A stretch of 64,000 nucleotides of DNA from SAR202 cluster bacterium bin22 (GTDB lineage: Bacteria > Chloroflexota > Dehalococcoidia > Lucifugimonadales > UBA3495). The stretch spans positions 1-64,000 of the forward strand of contig MPMM01000004.1 in NCBI GenBank assembly GCA_002238505.1, read 5' to 3'. The position numbers and the translations under genes were made by a program. This document shows positions 1 to 7,518 of the stretch, piece by piece (position 1 is the first letter of the stretch; every line of letters starts with the position of its first letter). The notes beneath the pieces are model-generated. The model saw only the letters and a list, made by a program, of their open reading frames with translations, was not told the DNA's origin and did no database searches.

Positions 1-199
1 GCTTGCCCAGGGTCTCAGCCACGGCCTGGCGTACGGGGACGGCGCCGTTTTCCATGGCCTCCATGAAGAAGAAGCCCAGATCTTCCGGCCAGTCAATGCC
101 GAGCATCAGCGCGGCGTAGCGCCGGCTGGCCGGGCTCCCGCCGGCCAGGGAGGGGATCAGGTCCTCCGGGAGGATGTCTACTCTGCTTTCTTCAGTCAT
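1..199 (-). CDS. Partial hypothetical protein, HEAT-repeat-like N-terminus
   Basis: The reading frame runs off the left edge, so only the first 66 residues are visible. It starts at an ATG preceded by GGAGG at good spacing (CCGTGGAGGCCCAC-ATG on the minus strand). The visible part begins MTEESRVDILPEDL and continues with Ala/Leu/Glu-rich helical segments ending near VRQAVAETLGK, which resembles the helix pairs of HEAT or PBS-lyase repeat proteins. No catalytic motif is present in the visible part. It is the most downstream visible gene of a minus-strand group that includes the 93-residue gene and the nucleotidyltransferase to its right. The assignment to HEAT-like repeats is a weak inference. 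Confidence 0.55.
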   Translation of the reverse strand, partial: MTEESRVDILPEDLIPSLAGGSPASRRYAALMLGIDWPEDLGFFFMEAMENGAVPVRQAVAETLGK

Positions 200-677
200 T
201 GTGGGCCTCCACGGTCCTTCAACATTATTTTTCCCTGCATGAACCTTCAGCACTGCGCAGACCCTGGCGCCGACGTGTCGGGCGCAGGCTGGCCGGACAA
301 CTGCCCTGACGGTTTTTCTGTGGCCGAGATCGGGGACACGCCCGACCCCCACCGTCCATCAGTCACCGGCTGTCGCTCACCGTGTCGCTCGCTGGGCTTG
401 CAATCAAGTCCCTTTGCGTTGCTCCAGTCCTGGACCCGCCGCCTCAATGCCTGGCGTGGTGGTTCCTCCGGCGGCGCCTCTCAAATTAATCCGGTCTGTT
501 CGTATGGTCCGACGCTGTCGTCACATCCAGGGTTTGAATGGTTTTTCTCTTCTGATCTGCAGGACGAACCCAATTCGCGAGCGCAGCAGGACGACCTGTG
601 GAATCCAATGTGATTCCTGGCGTTTCCCTCATGGTTCTCCTGCCCCTTGCAGTTGTTTCGCCTGCCTGGCCCTGGGG
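200..677. other. Intergenic stretch, no supported gene
   Basis: About 480 bases separate two minus-strand genes. Open frames exist on both strands, but they overlap one another, lack ribosome binding sites and resemble no family I know. I see no terminator with a T-run and no repeat. Confidence 0.4.
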
Positions 678-959
678 TCATATTTCGTCGCCGTCTTCCA
701 GTCCCTCCAGGTACTCGTGCAGCTGCCACTGGGCCATTCCCCGGCGGGCCTCCGGGTTGATCCGCAGGGCTTCCTCCTTTCGCTGGACCTCGATCAGACT
801 GAAGCTCAGACATCTCAGGGCGGACTGAATGGTGGCGGTGGCCGTCAGGCTGCTCCCGACCCAGCCCACCTGGTCCCTGTATTCCACCTTCACCACCGAC
901 GGGGAAAGGGGTTCCAGGATGAACTCCTCCCCCCTGATTATTACCTGCTTCCTTGTCAT
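678..959 (-). CDS. Hypothetical 93-residue protein
   Basis: A small protein with no family I recognise. It begins MTRKQVIIRGEEF, has an N-terminal stretch compatible with beta strands (the segment VVKVEYRDQVGWVG), and then an amphipathic helical second half rich in Glu, Arg and Leu that ends in an acidic tail (EGLEDGDEI). There is no signal peptide or membrane segment. It lies 51 bases downstream of the nucleotidyltransferase gene on the same strand, so the two could be co-transcribed; a GC-rich hairpin without a T-run lies between them. The strand-then-helix layout fits a small DNA- or protein-binding accessory protein, but that is speculation. Confidence 0.55.
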   Translation of the reverse strand: MTRKQVIIRGEEFILEPLSPSVVKVEYRDQVGWVGSSLTATATIQSALRCLSFSLIEVQRKEEALRINPEARRGMAQWQLHEYLEGLEDGDEI

Positions 960-1010
960 TACCCTGCTCCCCTATGATCAGTATCTTGAACACGCCCGCC
1001 CCCACGGGCG

Positions 1011-1805
1011 TTACCAGTACAGGTCGTCCCGTCTTATCCGGACCAGCAGGTCATTGAGCCGGTCGCCGCACCCGGGCTGCGCCGGCAGGGGAGACCTGTC
1101 GGCGGCATCCCTCAGCATCAGCATCAGCCGGTCGAACTCTTCCTCCAGGAAGCCGACCTCTCCTTCCTTCACCTGCCGCTCCTCGGGTCCCACGGCCCGG
1201 CGACGCAGCAGGTCGTCAGCGTGGGACAGACGGGCCCGCGCGTTCAGGGCCGGCAGGCTGCACTCCAGTTCCCCCGTCTCCATCAGGTGGATGCCGGTCA
1301 GGAGGGCCCGGTACAGGTGCAAAGCGTGCTTGACATCCGCCTTGTCAGGCTTTTTCAGGACGCTCAGGGCCTTGCTGGCCATCCCCATGTAGTGCCCGGC
1401 GTGTCTCCTGGTGATGCACTCCCCGGCAATCTCCCTCAGCTCGGCGTGGAAGTCACCCGTCACCAGGACCAGGGGCGACAGCGCCTCCTCCAGCACGTTG
1501 CCGTTGCCCTTGAGCAGCAGCCTGAGGACCTTCTTCACCTCGTGGGTGACCAGTTCAACGCCGGCGCCGGACGATGCCCCCTTCCTGGTGACAGTCTCCC
1601 GCCCGTCCTGCAGGCCCAGGACCTGCCGCGTGGGCAGGACGTGGCAGCCCCGCAGGTCCCGGTCGGAGCCAGGGGTATCAAAGCCGTAGAGCCTGGAGCC
1701 GTGCACCGTGGCGTACAGCAGGGGATGGGGCTGGTCTTCCAGGAACCGGCTGAACTTGTCTCCCTCCAGGTCCTGGTTCAGGAATGTGTCGGTCATGGTT
1801 GTCAT
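1011..1805 (-). CDS. Nucleotidyltransferase-superfamily protein (YcgL-like)
   Basis: A 264-residue protein of the DNA-polymerase-beta nucleotidyltransferase superfamily. Residues about 33-53 carry the family signature: HGSRLYGF followed by TPGSDRDLRG, which gives the G-S pair and the D-x-D metal-binding carboxylates. The rest is helical, with a conserved-looking segment HALHLYRALLTG near residue 165. This arrangement matches the large predicted nucleotidyltransferases (YcgL type) often found with phages and mobile elements, whose substrate is generally unknown. The start ATG is at 1805, with a second ATG three codons in. A rho-independent terminator for incoming minus-strand transcription lies just upstream, so the gene probably has its own promoter. 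The superfamily is secure; the substrate is not known. Confidence 0.8.
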   Translation of the reverse strand: MTTMTDTFLNQDLEGDKFSRFLEDQPHPLLYATVHGSRLYGFDTPGSDRDLRGCHVLPTRQVLGLQDGRETVTRKGASSGAGVELVTHEVKKVLRLLLKGNGNVLEEALSPLVLVTGDFHAELREIAGECITRRHAGHYMGMASKALSVLKKPDKADVKHALHLYRALLTGIHLMETGELECSLPALNARARLSHADDLLRRRAVGPEERQVKEGEVGFLEEEFDRLMLMLRDAADRSPLPAQPGCGDRLNDLLVRIRRDDLYW

Positions 1806-1828
1806 TGGAATCTCCGGTCGCGCGGATG

Positions 1829-1860
1829 AAAAAAGCCCCGACGCCTGTACGCGCCGGGGC
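1829..1860 (-). terminator. Rho-independent terminator on the minus strand
   Basis: Read on the minus strand this is a GC-rich stem, GCCCCGGCGC pairing with GCGTCGGGGC, followed by six T residues. It would stop minus-strand transcripts arriving from the right, for example from the region of the leucine-rich-repeat fragment. Confidence 0.75.
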
Positions 1861-2355
1861 TGCTGGTTCCCTCATCGTATGTATCGGCGGCGTATCTCGT
1901 CAGTCGTCCGTACCTGACTCCCCATGTCTATAAATGGGCGCAGGCACAGTACCTGAAACCGGGCACGGGTAACTGGCTGCGGCCGCTATGGTGGCGGCGA
2001 CCATATGCAGCGCAACGCCGGTGCGCTTTCCAGAGCCGGCTCCCGCCGGCCTTGTAACAGAGTTCATTCTCGTCATGGCCCACTGATTGTAACCCTCCAG
2101 GGAATCGGATGCAAAGGGTATTCGCTCCTGCCCGCCAGGCCAAAACTCTCAGTCCCGGACAAGGGAGGTTGGGTGACCGATTGGACTGGGGAAGACCGGG
2201 CGCTTCTGCCGAAGACCTCCCGACTCCACGGCAGCGGTGGCACAGAATCTTCTGCCTTGGCCCGCCCGCTGGCCGCAGCCCATGATGGGTGGATTTTGAC
2301 TACGCCTCATGGTATCTGGAACCCTGCTATTCACGACAGTTGAACGGGCCGACTC
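1861..2355. other. Intergenic stretch, no supported gene
   Basis: About 490 bases. The open frames here are short, have no ribosome binding sites and resemble nothing recognised. The minus-strand terminator at its left edge suggests a gene once ended here. Confidence 0.35.
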
Positions 2356-2565
2356 TTAGTCGCATTCCTTCAGGCTCAGCAGTCCATCATCCCGAATCCA
2401 ATACTGGGCATTGCGCGGAATGCAACCGGTCAGTTGGTTGTCATTCAATGTCAGGAAACCGAGCCTCGGCAGGTCCGCCAGCTGGCTGGGAATCTGACCT
2501 GTCAGCTGATTGTTGCTGAGGTCCAGATCCGCCAGGTAGTTGAGCTGGCCCAACTGAAAGGAGGT
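2356..2565 (-). pseudogene. Leucine-rich-repeat protein fragment
   Basis: This is the C-terminal end of a leucine-rich-repeat protein. Two consecutive repeats of the type N-x-L-x-G-x-IP ([11 protein letters not shown], then [11 protein letters not shown] about 24 residues later) are followed by a short tail ending GLLSLKECD. Real proteins of this class are hundreds of residues long and start with a signal peptide. Here the homologous frame is lost just upstream of 2553 and no earlier repeats follow in another frame, so it is a 5'-truncated remnant. The plant-type repeat is common in secreted proteins of environmental bacteria. No function can be assigned to the scrap. Confidence 0.65.
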
Positions 2566-2733
2566 GGGTCAATTCTAGGTTGGCGAAAACGCTCAATCTT
2601 GAGTTGGCGTTGACACTCCTGGCGGTATCCAGGTGACTTCGCCGGCGGGTGTTGTCACCTTCGAGGGTGACCTGCGGCAACCGTGAGCGGCATTAGTCCG
2701 TTGCCTTCCTGTATTTGCAAGAGTGTTCCTTAC

Positions 2734-3105
2734 CTAAAGTTTCGGATTTATGTCGTGGCGATTTGGCCCATTGGCGCCGGGCCATAGACCCAGCACTAAG
2801 CCGATGATCGCTCCGACGAGGGGTATAAAACATAGGAACGTCCAGGCGCCGGAGCGGTCCAGGTCGTGCCAGCGTTTAATGAGGATTACCACACCGCAGT
2901 AGTAAAGCAGCGCAAAAGCCCCCAGGACCACTAGGACTGTGACAAGTCTTGACCACTGACCTGCCGAGCTAGTTACGGCACTGGCCAGCAGTGCAAGACC
3001 AGAACTGACAGCTAGCAAGGGCAACCAACCCAGGAGCCAGTATTCCCTCCGGTTGATTCGGCCTCTAGGTGAGAAGAGTACAAAGGGTAGACTACGCATT
3101 TTCAA
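2734..3105 (-). CDS. DUF805 family inner-membrane protein
   Basis: A 123-residue protein with the hallmarks of DUF805. Near the N-terminus is the signature SPRGRINRREYW (residues 12-23), followed by three to four hydrophobic segments: LLGWLPLLAVSSGLALLA, LVTVLVVLGAFALLYYCGVV, and FIPLVGAIIGLVLGLW. After the second lies the second signature KRWHDLDRSGAW (about residues 77-88), and at the end PGANGPNRH. The family sits in the cytoplasmic membrane and its function is unknown. The start ATG at 3105 is two codons before another Met. It stands alone between remnants; no operon partner is evident. Confidence 0.85.
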   Translation of the reverse strand: MKMRSLPFVLFSPRGRINRREYWLLGWLPLLAVSSGLALLASAVTSSAGQWSRLVTVLVVLGAFALLYYCGVVILIKRWHDLDRSGAWTFLCFIPLVGAIIGLVLGLWPGANGPNRHDINPKL

Positions 3106-3175
3106 ACCTCGGCGGCGGCCAGGGCTTTCCCTTGGGGAGGAGTATGGTGAGGTAGCGCCGCAGCTTGATTGGAAT

Positions 3176-3383
3176 TTAATCCTGGCTCAGCTGGTTAAAG
3201 GCTCGGGCGGCCTCCAGGACGTCTTTGTAGCGCAGCTCTGACGCTTCCTGCACGGTTCCTCGGGGCGCCGTCACCGTTGGCATAGCGGACCGGCTGGTAC
3301 TACTCCTCGAAGTCGGCGTCCTCTCCCAGGATGTTCAGGTGGGTAAGGTATCTTGTGAGGAGTGCCTCTTCGTAGGGGGTCAT
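3176..3383 (-). other. Possible small gene(s) downstream of hicA
   Basis: Two short minus-strand frames abut. The first (3383 to 3300) encodes 27 residues beginning MTPYEEALLTRYL behind an AGGTGG sequence. The second, in another frame (3283 to 3176), encodes 35 residues ending with a helical Glu/Ala-rich stretch (VLEAARAFNQLSQD). Both are helix-forming and acidic, and together they could be one small protein broken by a frameshift. They follow directly after the broken hicA gene on the same strand. No family is recognised and neither may be translated. Confidence 0.3.
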
Positions 3384-3418
3384 GGCACCACCTGTTGTTC
3401 AGCTTAACTATGCTCGGT

Positions 3419-3632
3419 TTACGCTTGGTCGAACTCAGGCCTGGAGAATCCCAGGCCTCTGCGAATTCTATGGAGTGTGCCAGCCAGTTCAGAGGTCCAG
3501 GTTGGAGTGTCTTGGAATGCTGGTTTGTGCCTGGCTTTCTGGGTTGATCCAGATTTCGTGAGAGCCGCCGGCCTGGCGGTCAAACCTGCAGCCCAGGTTC
3601 TCCAGTTTTCTTCGTAGCTCTCGGTAGGTCAT
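3419..3632 (-). pseudogene. hicA: HicA toxin, frameshifted
   Basis: HicA is the mRNA-interferase toxin of type II HicAB systems, with a small dsRBD-like fold. The ATG overlaps the hicB stop (ATGA). The first 47 residues match the family well: MTYRELRRKLENLGCRF, then the catalytic-histidine region AGGSHEIW, then SIPRHSNLDL, where the frame ends in TGA at 3489. The expected C-terminal part continues in the next frame without a gap, as SELAGTLHRIRRGLGF and then a stop at 3419, which is the usual family ending (GTL-x-x-I-x-R-x-LG). One indel at about 3490-3495 therefore separates the two halves. The toxin is probably inactive unless the indel is a sequence error. Confidence 0.8.
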
Positions 3633-3874
3633 GCCGTGATGGTCAGGCTGCCTTCCCGCATATCCCTGGGAGCAACCTCCGATGGCAACGGAAGTCCCCT
3701 TTCCTTGAGGGACTGGATGATGGCCCTGGCCACCGCCCATAACTCCTCCAGCGTTTCGCTGGGGGTATCTCCCCAGGCGTTGCATCCCTGGAGGGCCGGG
3801 ACCTCGGCCCAGTACATCCAGCCGTGCTCCTCGGTGGGTTCGTGGAGAACATAGTCCAGCCGGTAGACGTCCAC
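3629..3874 (-). CDS. hicB: HicB-family antitoxin
   Basis: An 81-residue HicB-type antitoxin, which normally binds and neutralises the HicA ribonuclease. It shows the partially degraded RNase-H-like fold of the family: VYRLDYVLHEPTEE, then WMYWAEVPALQGCNAWGDT (the typical 'AEVPALPGC-x-x-G-DT' stretch at residues 19-37), then a helix SETLEELWAVARAIIQ. It is short and has no C-terminal DNA-binding helix-turn-helix or ribbon-helix-helix, so it may rely on another protein for autoregulation. The start is GTG at 3874 behind GGAG. It precedes hicA with a 4-base overlap, the usual translational coupling, although antitoxin-first order is the less common one for hic loci. Confidence 0.85.
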   Translation of the reverse strand: MDVYRLDYVLHEPTEEHGWMYWAEVPALQGCNAWGDTPSETLEELWAVARAIIQSLKERGLPLPSEVAPRDMREGSLTITA

Positions 3875-3965
3875 GTCTTTCTCCTGTCCCTGTTAACCGG
3901 TCTATTACCGACATTTGCCTCTTCTGGAATGGCCTGGTCAAAGGTTAAAATGGGGAGGTCTCACG

Positions 3966-3984
3966 TGTCCCTTAATGTCCCTTA
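3966..3984. repeat. Direct repeat TGTCCCTTA x2, operator candidate
   Basis: TGTCCCTTA occurs at 3966-3974 and again at 3976-3984, exactly ten bases apart (one helical turn), with an inverted GGACA just after. It lies in the divergent gap between hicB and the 79-residue gene at 4020, where an autoregulatory operator would be expected. Confidence 0.35.
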
Positions 3985-4019
3985 TAGGACATGTTGCATT
4001 TCCAGAAAAGAGGTGAAAA

Positions 4020-4259
4020 ATGCCCGAAGATACCTTGGGAAACGTCCTCTCTCAGCTCCAGCAGATGCTCCACGAACTGTACTACACCGGTCGCACTACG
4101 CTCACCCATAAGGAGGTCCGCATCCTGACGAAGCAGGTCGAGGGGATCCAATCGGACGAGGGTCGCAGGATCAATCACCGCCACAAACCGCCCAGGGTGG
4201 TCAAGTGGGACGACGACTACTTCGACGATATAGTCAATGAGGAAAGGGCCCCGGAATGA
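4020..4259 (+). CDS. Hypothetical 79-residue protein coupled to the recombinase
   Basis: The frame begins at an ATG behind AGAGGTGAAAA and overlaps the start of the recombinase by four bases (ATGA at 4256-4259), so the two are almost certainly co-translated. The protein is charged and largely helical: a leading amphipathic helix with LSQLQQMLHELYY, a basic middle (RRINHRHKPPRVV), and an acidic end with WDDDYFDDIV. No family is recognised. A small accessory gene preceding a tyrosine recombinase could be an excisionase or directionality factor, but there is no helix-turn-helix that I can point to. Confidence 0.6.
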   Translation: MPEDTLGNVLSQLQQMLHELYYTGRTTLTHKEVRILTKQVEGIQSDEGRRINHRHKPPRVVKWDDDYFDDIVNEERAPE

Positions 4260-5338
4260 ACATGCTCAGCGTTTCCCCAGCGGCCGTGCCCACCGCCCAG
4301 GGACTGACCCGGGAGGACTTCAGGAGGGTCCAGGACTTCCTGGACCAAAGCGTCTCCGCCAACACCCGGGCCATGTACCGCTCCGCCTGGAAGACCTTCG
4401 AGGACTGGACCTCAACCCGGGCCGTCCTGGGCCTGCCGGCATCGCCGGCCCTGGTGGCGGCATACCTCTCCCACCTGGCTGAGGAGCGCCAGCTCTCGGT
4501 GGCCACCGTGCGGGTCCACAAGGCTGCCCTGGCGGCGATCCACCGGGCCACGGGCCACGAGGACCCCACCGACAATGAGGGGGTCAGGCGCGTCCTGCAG
4601 GGGATCTCGGGGGCCCACGGCAGGGCCCAGAGGCAGGCCAGGCCCCTGACCGCCGAGGCCCTGGCCGCGGTGAGGGCCACCGCCAGCGGCCGTCGCTCCC
4701 TGGGGCGCGAGGGCCGGCGCCAGGAGTCGGCCGAGAGGGCCTCCTGGCGGGGGAGGGTGGACGTCGCCCTGCTCTCAGTGCTGAGGGACGGGCTGCTCCG
4801 GCGCTCGGAGGCCGCGGCGCTGACCTGGGGCGACGTGGAGTTGAGGTACAACGGCACCGGCCTGCTGCAACTCCACCGGTCAAAGACCGACCAGGAGAGC
4901 GAGGGAGTTGTCCTCTACATCGGGAGGGAGGCGGCTGCGGCCCTCAGGGCCATCCGACCAGCTGACCAACTGGTCGATCCGAAGACTTCGGTCTTCGGGC
5001 TATCGGCACGGCAGATCGGTAGGAGGGTGCAGTCGGCAGCCAGGGCCGCGGGCCTGGGCGAGGGGTATACGGGGCACGGCGGCCGCGTGGGCATGGTCCA
5101 GGACCTGGTGAGGAGCGGGGTGCAGCTGCCGGCGCTGATGACCGCCGGACGGTGGAAGAGTTCCAGGATGCCGGCCCGGTACACCAAGCGCCAGGCGGCC
5201 GACCGGGGCGCGGGGGCCAGGTATTACCAGCGAAGAGGGTGGGTTATTTCAGCTATCTCCCTCCCATCACGACAAGAAAGAATTATCCAGACGCGCGGCA
5301 AAAACTCCAGCTTACCTGAATCGGTATTCCTTGAATAA
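4256..5338 (+). CDS. Tyrosine recombinase / integrase with altered C-terminus
   Basis: A 360-residue phage-integrase-family site-specific recombinase. Residues about 20-110 form the SAM-like core-binding domain (SANTRAMYRSAWKTFEDW). The catalytic domain shows Arg in GLLRRSEAAALTW, Lys in HRSKTD, the His-x-x-Arg box in YTGHGGRVG, a Trp in place of the second His in GRWKSS, and the nucleophile Tyr in MPARYTK. All catalytic positions are present. Related tails at 22.3 and 51.0 kb continue ARYYQE- and stop soon after, whereas this protein runs on for about 38 unrelated residues, so its natural end seems to have been replaced by downstream DNA. It is coupled to the 79-residue gene upstream. It may still be active, since the catalytic domain is complete. 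Confidence 0.85.
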   Translation: MNMLSVSPAAVPTAQGLTREDFRRVQDFLDQSVSANTRAMYRSAWKTFEDWTSTRAVLGLPASPALVAAYLSHLAEERQLSVATVRVHKAALAAIHRATGHEDPTDNEGVRRVLQGISGAHGRAQRQARPLTAEALAAVRATASGRRSLGREGRRQESAERASWRGRVDVALLSVLRDGLLRRSEAAALTWGDVELRYNGTGLLQLHRSKTDQESEGVVLYIGREAAAALRAIRPADQLVDPKTSVFGLSARQIGRRVQSAARAAGLGEGYTGHGGRVGMVQDLVRSGVQLPALMTAGRWKSSRMPARYTKRQAADRGAGARYYQRRGWVISAISLPSRQERIIQTRGKNSSLPESVFLE

Positions 5339-5496
5339 TTGATCTACGTCCTACACTAAGACGCCCTAGCGTCGCAGCAAGGATAGAAATGACGGTCCTG
5401 CATTTCCCTGTTGGCTCCTACCTCACAGCGGCAGACGTAGGGAAGTCGATCGTTATTCCGTTTATGAAATCGTCATCATGGGAGGCTGCTTCTCCG

Positions 5497-6267
5497 TTAC
5501 TGCTGACCACACCCTTTGATTGCTTCCAACAATTCCTCCTCCAACTCTCTGCACTGTTCGAACAACCGGAGATTTCGTTTCATGTCTGCAGCCATATCAG
5601 GGAACACTTCGCAACAAACGTCCTCGATCCAAAAATGGTAGGTCAAAGCTTTCAATAAGGCATTTGATACCACATACTGTAGCATGGGTTGATCGCTAAC
5701 TAAGGCTGCCATCTCTAGCCCAATTGTGCGGGCTCCTCCGTGAGCCATTTCGGAAGATCCTCTGTAGATCGTTTCATATTGGCCCAGCCAACCCAACTCG
5801 GCACACATATTTTTTAAAGGCATCCATGACCTTCCTCGGATCAACAATTTTGAAATTTCAGCGTGGTTTTCTTGTTCCCTCAACGATTGAAGTTTTGCGT
5901 CGGTCTCATGGAGCGACTCCGAACTCGCCCGAACCCGATAATGTTCCAAATAATCGGGAACCCTATTCACGGGATCAATGCTCAAATACCGAATATTGAC
6001 TGCCAGTTCAAACAGATGCCTGCATAGAGTTTCCGCCGGACTGAAGAACTGCTCAGCCGCCAAGAACTTGATCCCGGCCAGGGTTTGTCGGGATCTCATG
6101 AGGTGCAAAAGCGCGACCTGATGCCAATCGTTCCCAAAGTCCTTAAAGTCTACATCTAGGTTGGTATCAAGAACCTCTCCAGCAATATTGATCGCTTTTT
6201 GCAGCACCATATCCCTTCGTCGGTTGTCGTCTTTCGGGGACTCTATACAACCGTTGTTCGCGGTCAT
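5497..6267 (-). CDS. DUF5677-like helical protein
   Basis: A 256-residue, almost entirely helical cytoplasmic protein. The segment ETLCRHLFELAVNIRYL (residues about 78-95) is the typical core of the DUF5677 family: an Arg-x3-Glu helix followed by an N-x-x-YL. A later segment SSEMAHGG (about residue 170) supplies the conserved Ser/His end of this HEPN-like fold. The family is found in mobile and defence regions and its function is not established; HEPN relatives are often ribonucleases or their regulators. It follows convergently after the recombinase. Two possible starts exist, the ATG at 6267 and one 19 codons later (MVLQKAIN); no strong ribosome binding site decides between them. Confidence 0.65.
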   Translation of the reverse strand: MTANNGCIESPKDDNRRRDMVLQKAINIAGEVLDTNLDVDFKDFGNDWHQVALLHLMRSRQTLAGIKFLAAEQFFSPAETLCRHLFELAVNIRYLSIDPVNRVPDYLEHYRVRASSESLHETDAKLQSLREQENHAEISKLLIRGRSWMPLKNMCAELGWLGQYETIYRGSSEMAHGGARTIGLEMAALVSDQPMLQYVVSNALLKALTYHFWIEDVCCEVFPDMAADMKRNLRLFEQCRELEEELLEAIKGCGQQ

Positions 6268-6399
6268 TACCTACCATCGGGGGCACGATTAAGGCTTGTG
6301 TCGGGCGGCACTGAGACAGAATCCTGCACGCCAAAACCCGGTTCGACGCAGCCTTCTCAGCCAGTCCCCTCAACCTGGCCCAGGGGCCCTGCTTAAATT

Positions 6400-6514
6400 C
6401 GTCACCCAATTCCGCACCTGCGGGGACCAATCCCTCCACCTGCAGGTCAAGGTTCTTGTCCTCTGGCTCCCTCACCGAGACCCGAGCGTATCCGTAGAGT
6501 GTCATCCTGTTCAA
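6400..6514 (-). pseudogene. Serine resolvase N-terminal fragment
   Basis: The frame starts MTLYGYARVSVREPEDKN, then LDLQVEGLVPAGAE. This is the N-terminus of a resolvase/invertase-type serine recombinase, including the catalytic serine in YARVS. After about 35 residues the similarity stops: the expected region with the DR and RLDRLGR motifs is missing and the frame reads into unrelated sequence. It ends close to the left end of the IS21 element and overlaps the start region of the DUF5677 gene, so it is a decayed remnant of an older mobile element. Confidence 0.65.
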
Positions 6515-6750
6515 CTACCCCTGGCTGGAATACTTGAAGCATAATTTCCTGCCAGGGTTAATACAACCGGGTTTTCCAGCCATCCACTCAGCTTCAGAGG
6601 GTGAGAATGTCCAGCCACCTCGTGGTCTACCACCGGTTACTTGAAAAATAGGGTGTCGTTATCCAGGGTCATTAGGACAGTGGTATCCAAGATCATTAGG
6701 ACACCCTGAGCGCGAGTGAGTTAGACTTTTATCAGGTTAAGGCCGCTGGG

Positions 6751-7518
6751 TCAACCACCTCCTTTGTCGCCCAGGATTTTCCGGTGGGGCGACAGTTTTT
6801 CTCGGTAGCTGGCCCCCTCGATGACGACCTGGAAGCTGGCGTTGGCCAGCCGATCCAGGGCGCTGTTTCCGAGGATGGGATCGTCGAAGAGGCTGAGCCA
6901 CTCCTCGACGCTGCGGTTGCTGGTGATCACGAAGCTGGATACCCGATGCCTGCCGATGATCAGCTCGTAGAGGTCGGCGGACTGCTGTGCCGTCAGCCGG
7001 TGTAGGCCCAGATCGTCCAGGATCAGCAGGTCCGGGGAGAGAAAGGACCTGAAGGTGCGGTCGACGGAGTTGTCGACCCGGGCCTGGGTCATTCCCCTGA
7101 AGAAGTCGTCGGCGTGGCAGAAGCGGACGGTGTGACCGCCCCGGACGGCGGCGTAGCCCAGGGCCTGGGCGAGGAAGGTCTTGCCGACACCGGCGGGCCC
7201 CACCAGCAGGACGTGTTCGTGCCTGGAGAGGAACTCCAGGGAGAAGACGGCGTCCAGGAGCCGGCGATCCAGGGTGATGGCGGCGGACCAGTCGAAGTCC
7301 TCCAGGCGGCAGGTCTCCTCGAATCCGGCGTTGCGCAGCCTCAGTTCCAGGCGGCGGTCGGCGCGGCGGTTGACCTCGTCGGAGAGGATGATTTCCAGGA
7401 ATGAGGCGTAGTCCAGCTGGTCGCGGCGGGCCAGGGCGATGCGCTCGGGCAGGGTGGCGGCCATGGGGCCCAGCTGGAGCCGCTTGAGCAGGGGCGTGAG
7501 TTCGGTGACGCGGGTCAT
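6751..7518 (-). CDS. istB: IS21-family helper ATPase IstB
   Basis: IstB is the DnaC-like AAA+ protein that assists the IstA transposase in target selection. This copy has 255 residues, the usual length. It shows Walker A in LLVGPAGVGKT (residues about 100-110), Walker B in LLILDDLG, sensor-1 Asn in FVITSNR, and the ALDRLANASF box near the C-terminus. The ATG at 7518 overlaps the istA stop by four bases (ATGA) and has an AGGAGG eight bases upstream inside istA, so the two proteins are translationally coupled. An earlier in-frame start at 7575 lies within istA and is unlikely. No defect is visible. Confidence 0.95.
   Translation of the reverse strand: MTRVTELTPLLKRLQLGPMAATLPERIALARRDQLDYASFLEIILSDEVNRRADRRLELRLRNAGFEETCRLEDFDWSAAITLDRRLLDAVFSLEFLSRHEHVLLVGPAGVGKTFLAQALGYAAVRGGHTVRFCHADDFFRGMTQARVDNSVDRTFRSFLSPDLLILDDLGLHRLTAQQSADLYELIIGRHRVSSFVITSNRSVEEWLSLFDDPILGNSALDRLANASFQVVIEGASYREKLSPHRKILGDKGGG

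Noticed and set aside
239-977. Overlapping plus-strand frames of 124 and 187 codons at the left end
   Set aside because: They overlap each other and the better-supported minus-strand 93-residue gene, have irregular Cys/Ser/Pro-rich composition and no ribosome binding site.
5389-5658. 89-codon plus-strand frame after the recombinase
   Set aside because: It overlaps the DUF5677-like gene on the opposite strand, which has a coherent family pattern, and has no recognisable domain itself.
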